This document shows, piece by piece, positions 1 to 8,694 of a stretch of DNA of 64,000 nucleotides. A program made the translations under genes and the position numbers. Source of the stretch: NCED01 sp035493955 (GTDB lineage Bacteria; Pseudomonadota; Alphaproteobacteria; Caulobacterales; Caulobacteraceae); assembly GCA_035493955.1 (NCBI GenBank), contig DATJHI010000006.1:195228-259227 (forward strand). The letters are read 5' to 3'. Every line of letters starts with the position of its first letter. The first letter of the stretch is position 1. Under the pieces are notes generated by a model. It searched no databases and was not told the DNA's origin. It worked only from the letters and a program-made list of their open reading frames with translations.

Positions 1-687
1 GACGTCGGCGGGGTCCCGATGCTGGCGCGGGTGATCCTGGCCCTGGCCGGCGCCGGCTTCAGCCGCGTCGCCGTGGCGCTTCAAGACCCCGAGCCGATCG
101 AGCGGCTGCGCGCCGATGGCCTCCTGCCCGCAAACGTCGCCGTGGAATGGTCGCCGGCCGAGGCGGGGCCCAGCGCCAGCGTCGAGACCGGGCTGGCCAG
201 GCTGGGGACGCCCCTGCTGGTGACCACCGCCGACCACGCCCTGCTGCGGCCCGAATGGGTGGAGCGATTCCTGGCCGGCGTGCCGTCAGGGGTGGACGCC
301 GCCGCCGCCGTGGCCCGGTCCGAGGCGGTGACCGCCGCCGCTCCTGACGCCAGACGGACCTTTCTCCGCTTCGCCGACGGGGCGTTCAGCGGCTGCAACC
401 TGTTCTACCTCGCCACCCCCCAGGCCCTGCGGGTCGTGTCCCTGTGGCGCGAGGTGGAGGGGCTGAGGAAGACGCCGATCCGGATGCTGCGACGGCTGGG
501 GCCGGCGACGGCGGCGCGGTATGGGCTGGGACTCCTGTCGCTGAGGCAGGCGCTGGACCGGCTGGAGCGCCTCTCGGGCGCCGCGGTCGCGGCGGTGGAG
601 CTGCCCTTCGGCCGCGCCGCCATCGACGTCGACACCTTTTCGGACCTGGCCCTGGTCAGGCGGCTGGTCGAGCCTCAACCCCGGTAG
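1..687 (+). CDS. MobA-like NTP transferase (5' end outside window)
   Basis: The reading frame is open from base 1, and the visible part begins with a G-V-P-M-L-A-R stretch. In MobA-like nucleotidyltransferases this lies just after the N-terminal nucleotide-binding loop, so the true start is probably upstream and the ATG at 19 is internal. A TTADHALL segment (about residues 70-77 from that ATG) resembles the metal-binding region of the family, and the C-terminal IDVDTFSDL resembles its usual end. Members transfer a nucleotide to a cofactor or sugar-phosphate precursor; the substrate cannot be read from the sequence. It converges on the Crp/Fnr gene, with 3 bases between the stops. Confidence 0.7.
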   Translation, partial: DVGGVPMLARVILALAGAGFSRVAVALQDPEPIERLRADGLLPANVAVEWSPAEAGPSASVETGLARLGTPLLVTTADHALLRPEWVERFLAGVPSGVDAAAAVARSEAVTAAAPDARRTFLRFADGAFSGCNLFYLATPQALRVVSLWREVEGLRKTPIRMLRRLGPATAARYGLGLLSLRQALDRLERLSGAAVAAVELPFGRAAIDVDTFSDLALVRRLVEPQPR

Positions 688-690
688 CGG

Positions 691-1428
691 TCAGAGCGCT
701 TCACACGGCCCGTCCACCGCCGGCGTCGTCGGCAGGATCCGGTCGTTGTGGATGCAGACGCGCCGGTAGCACTCGCACGCCCGGCGCTCGAGCCCGCGCC
801 GGTCGATCACCCGCATCCGCCCGCGCTGGTACCGGATCAGGCCCGCCTCCTGCAGCAGGCTGGCCACCTGGCTGACCGTGGTGCGCTGGACGCCCAGCAT
901 CATGGCCAGGGCCTCCTGGGTAAGCTGCATGTCCTCCCCGTCGACGGTGCGGTCGTGGCAGATCAGCAGCCAACGGCAGAACCGCTCCTGCACATCGTGC
1001 AGGGCGTTGCAGGCCACCGACTGCTGGGCGTTGGCGAGCAGGGCGTCGTAGTGGCGCAGGACCACGTCGCGCAGCATGGGGAGGCGCTCGGTCAGGGTCC
1101 GCAGCCGCTCGGCCTCGATGGACGACGCCAGGCCCGGCGTCTGGCCGACGATCCGACTGAAGGCGTTGATGGGGGTCATGCCGGCCAGCAGCCCCACCGC
1201 GCTTTCCGACCCAATGGTAGATGTTTCGACCGCCGAGCCGTCCTCCATCACGCTGAGCAGAGAAATCACCCCGGTATGGGGGAAGTAAACCTTGTCGATC
1301 GGCTGGCTGGGTTCATAGAACACCTCGCCACGGCCGAACTCGATGTGTTCGAGATAAGGTTCGATCTGGGAATAGGTAGGCAAGTCGAGCGCGCAGATCA
1401 GCGCGTTTCTGTAGTGTGCGTGTTCCAT
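691..1428 (-). CDS. Crp/Fnr family transcriptional regulator
   Basis: A cyclic-nucleotide-binding-like beta barrel occupies about residues 15-130. A C-terminal winged helix-turn-helix follows (about 150-225) with the typical LTQEALAMMLGVQRTTVSQV recognition segment. No cysteine cluster of the Fnr Fe-S type is seen at the N terminus, so the effector is unknown. The start is placed at MEHAHYRN because the nine extra upstream residues look like non-coding translation; the start at 1455 is the alternative. Length (245 aa) fits the family. The gene stands alone between convergent and co-oriented neighbours, so its target is not apparent. Confidence 0.85.
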   Translation of the reverse strand: MEHAHYRNALICALDLPTYSQIEPYLEHIEFGRGEVFYEPSQPIDKVYFPHTGVISLLSVMEDGSAVETSTIGSESAVGLLAGMTPINAFSRIVGQTPGLASSIEAERLRTLTERLPMLRDVVLRHYDALLANAQQSVACNALHDVQERFCRWLLICHDRTVDGEDMQLTQEALAMMLGVQRTTVSQVASLLQEAGLIRYQRGRMRVIDRRGLERRACECYRRVCIHNDRILPTTPAVDGPCEAL

Positions 1429-1513
1429 TCCGCTGCAACGGTTGGCAAGCGCCACCGTTCCAAACGGCCGCGGATTCCGGCGGGGGCGCCCGCCTTCCGC
1501 ATCCCCCCTCGTC

Positions 1514-2725
1514 TCAGACCCGTTCGAGGGCCAGGGCCACGCCCTGGCCCACGCCGACGCAGAGGGTGCACAGCGCGTACCGACCGCCCGTCTTCTCCAG
1601 GGCGTGGGTCGCGGTGAGCGCCAGCCGGGCGCCGCTCATGCCCAGGGGATGGCCGAGCGCGATCGCTCCGCCGTGCATGTTCACGTGATGCCCGTCGTCC
1701 GGCAGTCCAAGGCCGCGAAGGACCGCCAGCGCCTGGCTGGCGAAGGCCTCGTTCAACTCGACGATGTCGAAGTCGCCGATCTTCAGCCCGGTGCGGGCCA
1801 TCAGCTTCTCGGTCGCCGGGATCGGCCCGACCCCCATCACCCGCGGCGGAACTCCCGCCGTGGCCATGCCGAGAATCCGCGCCCTGGGCCTCAGCCCATG
1901 TTTCTTCACCGCCGCCGCCGAGGCGACGATCATCGCCGCGGCCCCGTCGTTCAGGCCCGAGGCGTTGCCGGCGGTCACCGTGCCGTCTGGGGGGAACAGG
2001 ACCTTCAGCTTGGCCAGGGTCTCCAGGGTGCTTTCGCGCGGGTGCTCGTCCTTCTCGAACGGGACGGGCCGGCCCTTGGCGTCCTTGGCCTCGACGACGA
2101 CGATCTCCTCGGCGAAGAAGCCGGAGGCCTGCGCCGCGGCGGCGCGTTGCTGGCTGCGCAAGGCGAAGGCGTCCTGGTCCGCGCGGCTCACCTGGTAGTC
2201 CCGGGCCACGTTCTCTCCGGTCTGGGGCATGGACTCGACGCCATAGGCCGCCTTCATCAGCGGATTGACGAAACGCCAGCCCAGGGAGGTGTCCTCGATC
2301 TGCACCGAGCGCTGGAAGGCGGCCTCGGCCTTGGCCATGACCAGGGGCGCTCGGGTCATGGACTCCGCGCCCCCCGCGATGATCAGCTCGGCCTCGCCGG
2401 CGCGGATGGCCCGGGCGGCGGTCCCGACCGCATCGAGGCCCGAGGCGCACAGCCGGTTCATGGTGGTCCCCGGCACGCTCACGGGAAGGCCCGACAGCAA
2501 GGCGGCCATGCGCGCCAGGTTGCGGTTGTCCTCGCCCGCCTGGTTGGCGCAGCCCAGGACGACCTCGTCCACCGCCGACCAGTCCACCGTTGGATTCCGG
2601 GCCATCAACGCCTGGAGCGGCAGGGCCGCCAGGTCGTCGGCCCGGACATAGGCCAAGGAGCCTCCGAGCCGGCCGATCGGCGTCCGCACGGCGTCGCAGA
2701 TGAATGCGTCTTGGAGGCTGCTCAC
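1514..2725 (-). CDS. pcaF: 3-oxoadipyl-CoA / acetyl-CoA C-acyltransferase (thiolase)
   Basis: A 403-residue thiolase. The nucleophilic Cys is in NRLCASGLDAV (about residue 91), the catalytic His in GGAIALGHPLGMSGAR (about 350), and the second Cys in LCTLCVGVGQGVA near the C terminus. The N-terminal half (FICDAVRTPIGR, VDWSAVDEVVLGCANQAGED, GWRFVNPLMKAAYGVESMP) matches the PcaF/PaaJ branch, which cleaves 3-oxoadipyl-CoA to succinyl-CoA and acetyl-CoA at the end of the beta-ketoadipate and phenylacetate pathways. No other pca or paa gene is adjacent, so a general beta-ketothiolase role remains possible. The symbol is a family-level assignment. Confidence 0.85.
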   Translation of the reverse strand: MSSLQDAFICDAVRTPIGRLGGSLAYVRADDLAALPLQALMARNPTVDWSAVDEVVLGCANQAGEDNRNLARMAALLSGLPVSVPGTTMNRLCASGLDAVGTAARAIRAGEAELIIAGGAESMTRAPLVMAKAEAAFQRSVQIEDTSLGWRFVNPLMKAAYGVESMPQTGENVARDYQVSRADQDAFALRSQQRAAAAQASGFFAEEIVVVEAKDAKGRPVPFEKDEHPRESTLETLAKLKVLFPPDGTVTAGNASGLNDGAAAMIVASAAAVKKHGLRPRARILGMATAGVPPRVMGVGPIPATEKLMARTGLKIGDFDIVELNEAFASQALAVLRGLGLPDDGHHVNMHGGAIALGHPLGMSGARLALTATHALEKTGGRYALCTLCVGVGQGVALALERV

Positions 2726-2879
2726 GCCTGGTCGCTCCGGGATGGCGCCCCAAAAGGCGGGGCATGTGACCTATATGACCACGGGCGCCGGCGGCGCAAT
2801 CGGGCGGCGCCGCGGGAGCTGCGGGAATTTCGTTCGGAAGCGGTTCCACCGCCCGCCTCGGCGCGTTAGCTTGCGGCCC

Positions 2880-3317
2880 ATGGAAACCGTTCCCCGCAAG
2901 CTCGTCGTGGCCGTGGCCTTCATCCTGGTCGGCCTGGCCGGCCTGGGCGTCTATCAGGGCTTGCGGCGCAGCGGCGCGGGCGACGCCGACGCCGTCGACG
3001 CGGGCCTGCCGCCGCTGACCGCGCCGGGCGCGGCGGGCGCCAAGACCGCCTCGGCGATCACCGACCCCCAGACCCCTGCCCTCACCGAGGCCCAGGTCCG
3101 CGAGATCGCCCGTCAGGAAGCCCGCGCCGCCCTGGGCCAGCCCAGGACTGCGGCGGCGCCGGCTTCGAGCGAAGGGGTGGACGCGGGGCCGACGTCATCC
3201 TCGACCAAGCCGGTCGTCGGGCCGCCGCCGCCCCGTCCCGCGCAACCGGCGCTGCAGAGCCCCACCGGACCCGCCGCGGGGCCGGCGGCCGAGAGCGGCC
3301 AGCCGCCGTTGTTCTAG
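2880..3317 (+). CDS. Hypothetical membrane-anchored Ala/Pro-rich protein
   Basis: A 145-residue protein starting at METVPRK. One hydrophobic segment (about residues 9-27, VVAVAFILVGLAGLGVYQG) looks like an N-terminal membrane anchor. The rest is a low-complexity Ala/Pro/Gly-rich tail with one short charged helix (LTEAQVREIARQEARAALG, about residues 67-85). No enzymatic motif is seen. The tail probably lies in the periplasm. It is divergent from the thiolase and converges on the cupin-like gene. I do not recognise a family; codon use looks native. Confidence 0.6.
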   Translation: METVPRKLVVAVAFILVGLAGLGVYQGLRRSGAGDADAVDAGLPPLTAPGAAGAKTASAITDPQTPALTEAQVREIARQEARAALGQPRTAAAPASSEGVDAGPTSSSTKPVVGPPPPRPAQPALQSPTGPAAGPAAESGQPPLF

Positions 3318-3350
3318 ACGGCTCCCCCGCTCCGCAGGAGACAGTATCTG

Positions 3351-4265
3351 TCAGAGCTCCGCGATCTCCCCCAACCGGCCCGCCGACAGGCGGAAGCTGG
3401 GCGGGGTCTTGGCCACGGTCGTCTGCAGTTTCAGCGCCTTGGCCGTGCGGGCGAGGCCGAATTTCGCGAGGTTGGCGGGCGTATAGCCTTCGGCCAGCTT
3501 CGGCCGGGCGCCGAGGCGGCGGCGCATCACCCCGTTGGCGTAGATCACATTGGCCCGCAGCATCGCCGCCGGAGTCAGATATTCGATCGACAGGGACACG
3601 TTCACCATCGGGCCGTTGACCAGCCGGTGCGGGGCGTTCTGGGGCCAGTTGACCATCACGCCCGGCGTCATCTCATGGACCTCGGCGCCGGCGTCGAACT
3701 CGGGCCGGTAGGGGAACTGTTCGGCGGTCTCGCGCAGGACGATGCGCTCGATCTCCTCGTCGGTGACGAAGGGAGCCTGGCGGGGGTAGACCCACATCCG
3801 CTTTTCCCCGCGGATCTGCCACAGGGTCACCGGCGTGGCGTCGAGGTGGTAGAACACCTGGGCGCACGGCGAGGAGATCAGCAGGCCGACGTCGTGGCGG
3901 AAGGTCTTGACCCCGGTGTGGGCCTCGATGTCGCCGAAGATTTCGCGGGCCAGGCCGGCGTAGGAGTCCATCACCGAATTGACCTCGCGCAGGTTCAGCC
4001 AGATGCGCCCGGCCTTGACCGCCTCCATGAGCTCGGAGCCCGTCAGGCCTTCGGCGGTTCCCCGCCGCCAGCTTCTCCAGGCCACGGGATCGTCGCCCAT
4101 GGTGAAGACGCCCAGCTTGTCGCGGGGATAGCGGTCGAGCACCTCGATCAGGCCCCCGTCCTCGAACATCGGGCGGTGGTGCAGGTCGTGGCGGAACGCA
4201 AGGGTCTCGCGGCCGAAGGCGGCGGCCTTGGCGGCGTCCCAATCCTGGATCAGCGGCAGGGTCAT
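3351..4265 (-). CDS. Cupin-like / JmjC-like protein
   Basis: A 304-residue protein with a double-stranded beta-helix signature. An H-x-D pair occurs in VFYHLDATPVTLWQ (about residues 140-153) and a distal His in NWPQNAPHRLVNGP (about 209-222), as expected for a JmjC/cupin-type Fe(II) and 2-oxoglutarate site. The section between them (RGEKRMWVYP) is typical of cupin_8/JmjC-like proteins. Family members hydroxylate proteins or small molecules; the substrate here is unknown. It lies 2 bases downstream of the GNAT gene and is almost certainly co-translated with it, which suggests the two act on one product. Confidence 0.7.
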   Translation of the reverse strand: MTLPLIQDWDAAKAAAFGRETLAFRHDLHHRPMFEDGGLIEVLDRYPRDKLGVFTMGDDPVAWRSWRRGTAEGLTGSELMEAVKAGRIWLNLREVNSVMDSYAGLAREIFGDIEAHTGVKTFRHDVGLLISSPCAQVFYHLDATPVTLWQIRGEKRMWVYPRQAPFVTDEEIERIVLRETAEQFPYRPEFDAGAEVHEMTPGVMVNWPQNAPHRLVNGPMVNVSLSIEYLTPAAMLRANVIYANGVMRRRLGARPKLAEGYTPANLAKFGLARTAKALKLQTTVAKTPPSFRLSAGRLGEIAEL

Positions 4266-4267
4266 GG

Positions 4268-5407
4268 TCAGATCTCCTGGCCGGGGGCCTGGACGTCCAG
4301 GCGGCGCGAACTGGCCGCGACCGCGGCGGCGAACCCGTGCATGCGGCCCGAAAACGAAAGCTCGGCCGAGGCGATGTGGTCCAGGCGACGTCCTACCCGG
4401 CGCATGGTGCGGGCGGGCCCTTCGCCCAGCATCGCGCTCAGCCGGCCGAGGGAAAATCCGGCCCCGGTCCGGAACACGCCTTCGCGCACGATCGCCATGT
4501 CGGAGGCGAAGGGACGCTTGTAGTGGTCGCTGCCGGAGGACAGGTCGTAGCTGGTCAGGCCGAGGGACGGCATGGCCCGGATCGCTTCGGACATGAAGGT
4601 CAGTCCGGGCGAATAGGCCGCCAGCGCCGGATCGTAGGCGGCGATCCAGGGATGATAGGCCCCGCCCAGGCGCACGCCGAAGTGCCCGGCGATGGCGTGG
4701 GAGCCGATCTTCAAGGTGACCAGCAGCCCCTGCAGCGGGCCGTCGCGAAGTTGGAACAGGGACTGCATCAAGGCCCGGCTCCAGGCCGGCTGCAGCACGT
4801 CGTGCAGGCCGGTGCGGCGAAGTTGTTCGCTCTTCCAGCCGAGCAGGCTGTCGAAGGAGACCTGATCGTGGTCGGGGGCGGCGACCGACGGCTCGCCCAC
4901 TTCGCGGGCCAGCTTGTGCTCAAGCCGGCGCATGTTCTTGAACCGCTTGGGACTGGCCGCGCGCAGGGTCTCCCAGTAGTCCTCGCCGCTGCCGTCCACC
5001 GCGATCAGATAGGCCTCGTGGGCCTCGGTCTGGGTTTCGGCGAACACGCCGTGGGGATCGACCAGGCCGCTGAACCGGAAGGACGACAGGCCGGCGGCCC
5101 TCAGGGCCTCGGTCCCGTCCACGGCCGCGTCCGGCGCGGTGATGAGGGCGTGGTAATCGGACCAGGTCGCGCCGATGGGGCGGGCCAGGCCGCCGGGGCG
5201 GCGATGGTGGGCGAAAAATCCGACCGGCCTGCCGTGGCGGCGGAACACGGCCACGGCGGCGTCTTCGCGCACCGCGCCCACGGCGTCGGCGAACTCGGCG
5301 GACAGCAGCGGACTGCGGAACGCCGGCGTTTCCTGCCGGAACGCCGCCCATATCGCGCGCTCCTGAGCGGACACTTCGGACGGTCGGAGGATCGCGGTCT
5401 GTAGCAT
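4268..5407 (-). CDS. GNAT family N-acyltransferase, CelD/BcsL type
   Basis: A 379-residue protein of the Acetyltransf_6 (CelD/BcsL) group. A GNAT fold fills about residues 150-320, with the characteristic run AGHFGVRLGGAYHPWIAAYD followed by SPGLTFMSEAIRAM and YDLSSGSDHYKRPFAS. Relatives are linked to exopolysaccharide decoration, and one Caulobacter relative acts as a ceramide synthase; neither role can be assigned here because no cel, bcs or spt gene is in the window. It is the first gene of a two-gene operon with the cupin-like gene and is divergent from the lipoprotein gene. Confidence 0.75.
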   Translation of the reverse strand: MLQTAILRPSEVSAQERAIWAAFRQETPAFRSPLLSAEFADAVGAVREDAAVAVFRRHGRPVGFFAHHRRPGGLARPIGATWSDYHALITAPDAAVDGTEALRAAGLSSFRFSGLVDPHGVFAETQTEAHEAYLIAVDGSGEDYWETLRAASPKRFKNMRRLEHKLAREVGEPSVAAPDHDQVSFDSLLGWKSEQLRRTGLHDVLQPAWSRALMQSLFQLRDGPLQGLLVTLKIGSHAIAGHFGVRLGGAYHPWIAAYDPALAAYSPGLTFMSEAIRAMPSLGLTSYDLSSGSDHYKRPFASDMAIVREGVFRTGAGFSLGRLSAMLGEGPARTMRRVGRRLDHIASAELSFSGRMHGFAAAVAASSRRLDVQAPGQEI

Positions 5408-5606
5408 TCTGGCGCCCTTGCACGACTTGGCGGCCCGCCGATGCAGGCTCCGCGCCAGCTGCGGCCTGCGCGGCGGCGAGGCTCAGCTTGACTTTGATGC
5501 GACAATCCGTCCTCAAGTCGGCGGAATGCTTTGGCCGGATGCGCCGGAATCGCCGAGGTGGACAGGCGACCGGATCAGCTCGCGTCCCTGGGTGGAGACG
5601 ATACTG

Positions 5607-6236
5607 GTGAAAAGGCGCGCTCTTACGATTGCCCTGGCCGCGGCGGGCGCCGCCTTGCTCGCCGCCTGTCAGACCGCGCCGATCGCCCCGCCGCCGTATC
5701 GGCCGCCGCCGCCTCCCCCGCCGCCCCCGACTCCCGCCGAGGAATTCGCCTGGTCGACCGCGCGCGGCGCGAACAACCTGACGGTGCAGTTGTCCTTTCA
5801 GGCGGCGCCCGGCCAGCAGTGGAGCTGCGCCGGCTTCGCCGAGGCCCTGATGCCGGAGACCTCCTATTCGCGCGGACGGATGATGGCGCTGTACGGTTCG
5901 GCCGAACGCGCGGTGCAGACGGTGGCCCAGGTGCGGACGCGCTCGGCCGCCAACCCCGGCGCGGACTACGGTCAATTCGTGAAGACCGCCCAGTGCGACG
6001 CCCAGGACAACTTCACCTTCACCGACCTGCCGGACGGCGCATACTATGTCATCGCCCGGGTCAAACAGGTCCGGCCCGCCGGCCAGGCCGGCGAGATGGT
6101 GATCATGCAGCGGGTCGAGCTGTCCCGCGGCCAGACGATCCGGATGGTGCTGCCCCAAGGCCCCGGCCGCGCCATAGCCCCGCCGCCTCCGCCGACCCCG
6201 CCGCCGCCCTCGCGCGCACGGCCCCGCGCCCAATAG
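5607..6236 (+). CDS. Proline-rich predicted lipoprotein
   Basis: The start is taken as GTG 5607, 9 bases after a GGAG (5594-5597). This gives a textbook lipoprotein leader, VKRRALTIALAAAGAALLAAC, with the lipidated Cys near residue 21. A run of consecutive prolines follows (about residues 32-48), likely a wall- or membrane-spanning spacer. A folded domain of about 120 residues comes next, containing FTFTDLPDGAYYVIARV, which resembles a prealbumin/carboxypeptidase-regulatory-like beta sandwich. The tail is again Pro-rich. The in-frame upstream extension to 5418 lacks coding character. Function unknown. Confidence 0.65.
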   Translation: MKRRALTIALAAAGAALLAACQTAPIAPPPYRPPPPPPPPPTPAEEFAWSTARGANNLTVQLSFQAAPGQQWSCAGFAEALMPETSYSRGRMMALYGSAERAVQTVAQVRTRSAANPGADYGQFVKTAQCDAQDNFTFTDLPDGAYYVIARVKQVRPAGQAGEMVIMQRVELSRGQTIRMVLPQGPGRAIAPPPPPTPPPPSRARPRAQ

Positions 6237-6287
6237 GCTAGCCCCCGAGATGGCGACGCGTGGCGCGGCCGTGCTATGGCCCGCGCC

Positions 6288-6914
6288 ATGCCGTCCGTCC
6301 GCGACCTGTTCGTCACCCGCGTCTACGAGGCCTCCCTGGCCGACGAGCCGGGATTCGCCGCCTTCAACGCCGAGTTGGAGCAGGCCTGCCTGATGCTGGC
6401 CGAAGACGACCGGGCCGGGCGGGACTGGTGCCGCGAAAAGGGTTACGCGGGCTACACATCCTATGCCTCCCTGGACGACCTGCCGACGCGGGCGACGGTT
6501 TTCGCCGAGCTGAAGCGGCGGCTGGACCGGCGCGCGGCCGCCTTCGCCGAAACCCTGGCCTTCGACCTGGGGCGCGAGGGCAAGCTCAAGCTCGACAGCC
6601 TGTGGGTCAATGTGCTGAAGCCCGGGGGCGTCCACACCGGGCATATCCACCCCCACGCCGTGCTGTCCGGCACGGTCTATGTGGCGACCCCGCCGGGCGC
6701 GGCGGGACTGCGGCTGGAGGACCCCCGCCTGCCGATGATGATGGCGGCCCCTCCCCATAAGGCCGACGCGCCCGAGTCCCAGAAAAGCTTCGTCACCCTA
6801 ACCCCGAGCGTCGGGACGGTGTTGTTGTGGGAAAGCTGGTTGCGCCACGAGGTGCCCGCCAACAGGAGCAGGACGCCGCGGATCAGCATCAGCTTCAACT
6901 ACGCCTGGCGGTAG
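6288..6914 (+). CDS. Putative 2OG-Fe(II) oxygenase (TIGR02466-like)
   Basis: About 208 residues of the small 2-oxoglutarate/Fe(II) oxygenase family often annotated as TIGR02466. Likely metal and cosubstrate residues lie in HTGHIHPHAVLSGTVYV (about residues 109-125), in the distal His of WLRHEVPANRS and in the Arg of TPRISISFNY near the C terminus. The product is cytosolic. A GCTATGGC element (6273-6280), resembling a sigma-70-type -10 box of Caulobacterales, overlaps the alternative ATG at 6276; I therefore prefer ATG 6288, which would give a near-leaderless transcript. Substrate unknown. Confidence 0.72.
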   Translation: MPSVRDLFVTRVYEASLADEPGFAAFNAELEQACLMLAEDDRAGRDWCREKGYAGYTSYASLDDLPTRATVFAELKRRLDRRAAAFAETLAFDLGREGKLKLDSLWVNVLKPGGVHTGHIHPHAVLSGTVYVATPPGAAGLRLEDPRLPMMMAAPPHKADAPESQKSFVTLTPSVGTVLLWESWLRHEVPANRSRTPRISISFNYAWR

Positions 6915-7017
6915 AACGATCGTCGCCGCGAGCGAAGACTCGACGATCGGTGGAACAATCACCCGCGCGTCGAGGGTTGGAAGCACGTCAGGGAAGGTCC
7001 TTTCAGAGGATTCAGCC

Positions 7018-7254
7018 ATGCGCACCCTCGTCTTCGCCGGCCTCATCTTCCTTCCCGCCCTGGTCCTCGGCGCCTGCGCCAGTCAGGGCCGGGAGTCCGC
7101 GAGCTCCACCCCCCTTGCCGGGCGCGAGATGGCGCGGTTGCAGCGTGAATGCGAAGCCCGCGGCGGCATGCTGCTTCCCAGTGGCCGGCTGACCGGCCAA
7201 ACCTCGCTGGACAACGTCTGCAAGATCCTCGACCCAACGGCCGCGACGCCCTGA
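7018..7254 (+). CDS. Small predicted lipoprotein
   Basis: A 78-residue protein with a lipoprotein signal (MRTLVFAGLIFLPALVLGAC, lipidation at Cys 20). The mature part is about 58 residues with two further Cys (in ECEARGG and NVCKI) that could form a disulfide. AGAGGA lies just upstream (7006-7011). It is followed after 68 bases by thioredoxin 2. Such mini-lipoproteins are common in Caulobacterales; no function is known to me. Confidence 0.65.
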   Translation: MRTLVFAGLIFLPALVLGACASQGRESASSTPLAGREMARLQRECEARGGMLLPSGRLTGQTSLDNVCKILDPTAATP

Positions 7255-7322
7255 TCGGAGCCGGCGGGACCTCTATAGAGCGGCCGGCCCGGCGACCCGC
7301 CGAAGGTGGAAGGACAACCGTC

Positions 7323-7763
7323 ATGCCGCAATTCGTCTGTCCAAGCTGCGGCGCGGGCAACCGCATCCCGGACGAGCGAGACGCCCGCCAGGCCAGATGC
7401 GGCAAATGCCATGAACCGGTCCTGACCGGCGCGCCGGTGGAGGTTTCGGGCGCTCAGCTCGCGGCCCATCGAAACGGCACCAAGGGCGCGGCCCTGTTGC
7501 TCGATGTCTGGGCGCCCTGGTGCGGCCCCTGCCGGTCCATGGCTCCGCAGTTCTCGGCGGCGGCGAAGACGCTGGAGCCGGAGGTGCGCCTGCTCAAGCT
7601 CAATTCCGACGCGGAACCGGCGGCCGCCGGCGCGCTGGGCGTTTCGGGCATTCCGGCCCTCTTCCTGATTCGCGACGGGCGGGTCATCGCCCAGACCTCG
7701 GGCCTCCTGCCCGCCAGCCAGATCGTCGCCTGGACCCGCCAGGCCCTGGCGCAGGCCGCCTGA
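7323..7763 (+). CDS. trxC: Thioredoxin 2 (TrxC)
   Basis: A 146-residue thioredoxin with the N-terminal zinc module that defines TrxC: CPSCGAGN (from residue 6) and CGKC (about 27-30). The thioredoxin fold has the active site WAPWCGPCR (about residues 60-68) and the cis-Pro loop GIPALFLI. It reduces protein disulfides in the cytoplasm, and the zinc module responds to oxidation. The start at ATG 7323 is fixed by the zinc motif; upstream in-frame codons do not belong to the family. The gene lies at the edge of a thiol-redox-rich region. Confidence 0.93.
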   Translation: MPQFVCPSCGAGNRIPDERDARQARCGKCHEPVLTGAPVEVSGAQLAAHRNGTKGAALLLDVWAPWCGPCRSMAPQFSAAAKTLEPEVRLLKLNSDAEPAAAGALGVSGIPALFLIRDGRVIAQTSGLLPASQIVAWTRQALAQAA

Positions 7764-7846
7764 CGCCCGCTCGGCGCCCCCGCCTTGACTCGCCATGGTC
7801 CACCGCAAAGGCTGCACGGCGACACACGCACGACGCCGGGACCCGC

Positions 7847-8533
7847 ATGCCGCCATCATGGCTAGCCGTACGGACGCAGAGGTCGCAGGAAATCAGCCTG
7901 GGCCTCATCCTCGGGCTTCAGGGCGTGATCATGTTCGTGCTGGCGCCCCTGGCGGCGACGGGTATGGTGTCGCCGGTTTTCATCGACAGCTTTCGGCTGG
8001 TGCTGGCGGCGGCGGCGGTCGTGCTGCTGACCCGGCACATGGTGGTGGCGGCCGCGATCATCGCCACGATCCTCGCCACCCTGACGCTGTCGATCAGTTT
8101 CCGGTCGGGCGCCGCGGCCTCCGTCTTCGGGCTGGAGCGCCTCGGCGCCGCGACGGCCTTCGACCTCGCCGTCGCCTGGGCCGTCGTCCACGTCGCCTTC
8201 GGCCCGGGCCGGGTCAGCGTGTACAGGATCATGGGCGCGGTGATCCTCTACCTTTCCATCGGCCTGGTGTTCGCCAACCTCTACCGCGCCTGTGCGATCC
8301 TGCTGTCGCCCTCGCCGTTCAGGGGCGTGACCAACGGCTCCCGCTTCCTGAGCGAGTCCCTGTATTTCAGCCTCACCACCCTGACCACGACCGGTTATGG
8401 CGACATAACCCCCTCGCATCCCTTCGTGCGGAGCCTGGCGAACCTCGAAGCGGTCATCGGCCAGCTTTTCCCCGCCACCCTGCTGGCGAGGCTGGTGAGC
8501 CTTCATGCGGCGGACAGGCCAGGCGCCTCTTGA
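7847..8533 (+). CDS. Two-TM-pore potassium channel family protein
   Basis: A 228-residue integral membrane protein. About four hydrophobic helices precede a pore segment with the K+ selectivity filter in LTTTGYGDITP (about residues 181-191), followed by the last helix (about 198-215). This is the Ion_trans_2 layout. There is no cytosolic RCK/TrkA nucleotide-binding domain, so gating is not evident. Start ATG 7847 (MPPSWLAV) avoids an unlikely upstream extension in frame with the trxC shadow. Possible role: K+ flux or membrane-potential control. Confidence 0.78.
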   Translation: MPPSWLAVRTQRSQEISLGLILGLQGVIMFVLAPLAATGMVSPVFIDSFRLVLAAAAVVLLTRHMVVAAAIIATILATLTLSISFRSGAAASVFGLERLGAATAFDLAVAWAVVHVAFGPGRVSVYRIMGAVILYLSIGLVFANLYRACAILLSPSPFRGVTNGSRFLSESLYFSLTTLTTTGYGDITPSHPFVRSLANLEAVIGQLFPATLLARLVSLHAADRPGAS

Positions 8534-8647
8534 GCGCAACGGGAGGGGTTTGATCCCCCGCTCGGGAGCGCTCATGGCGGCGAACATCCGCTCAGGATGA
8601 CGGCCGGCGGCGCCATGTCATCAGGCGTGGAAACTTGCCGCCCAAAG

Positions 8648-8662
8648 TTAACCAAATGTTAA
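8648..8662. promoter_or_regulatory. CtrA-type box TTAA-N7-TTAA
   Basis: The bases read TTAA CCAAATG TTAA, an exact match to the CtrA cell-cycle regulator consensus (TTAA-N7-TTAA, with TTAACC at one end). By eye it is the only such match in the window, in DNA where TTAA is rare. It lies 87 bases upstream of the 65-residue ORF at 8750 and 32 bases from a DnaA box. Binding is inferred from sequence alone. Confidence 0.6.
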
Positions 8663-8694
8663 TGCAAGCTGCGCCGTTCAAGCGGAGGGTGAAC

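Noticed and set aside
7268..7282. CTCTATAGAG palindrome before trxC as a ModE-like or other operator
   Set aside because: The half-sites do not match the ModE core (TATATA...TATATA), and it is only ten bases without spacing.
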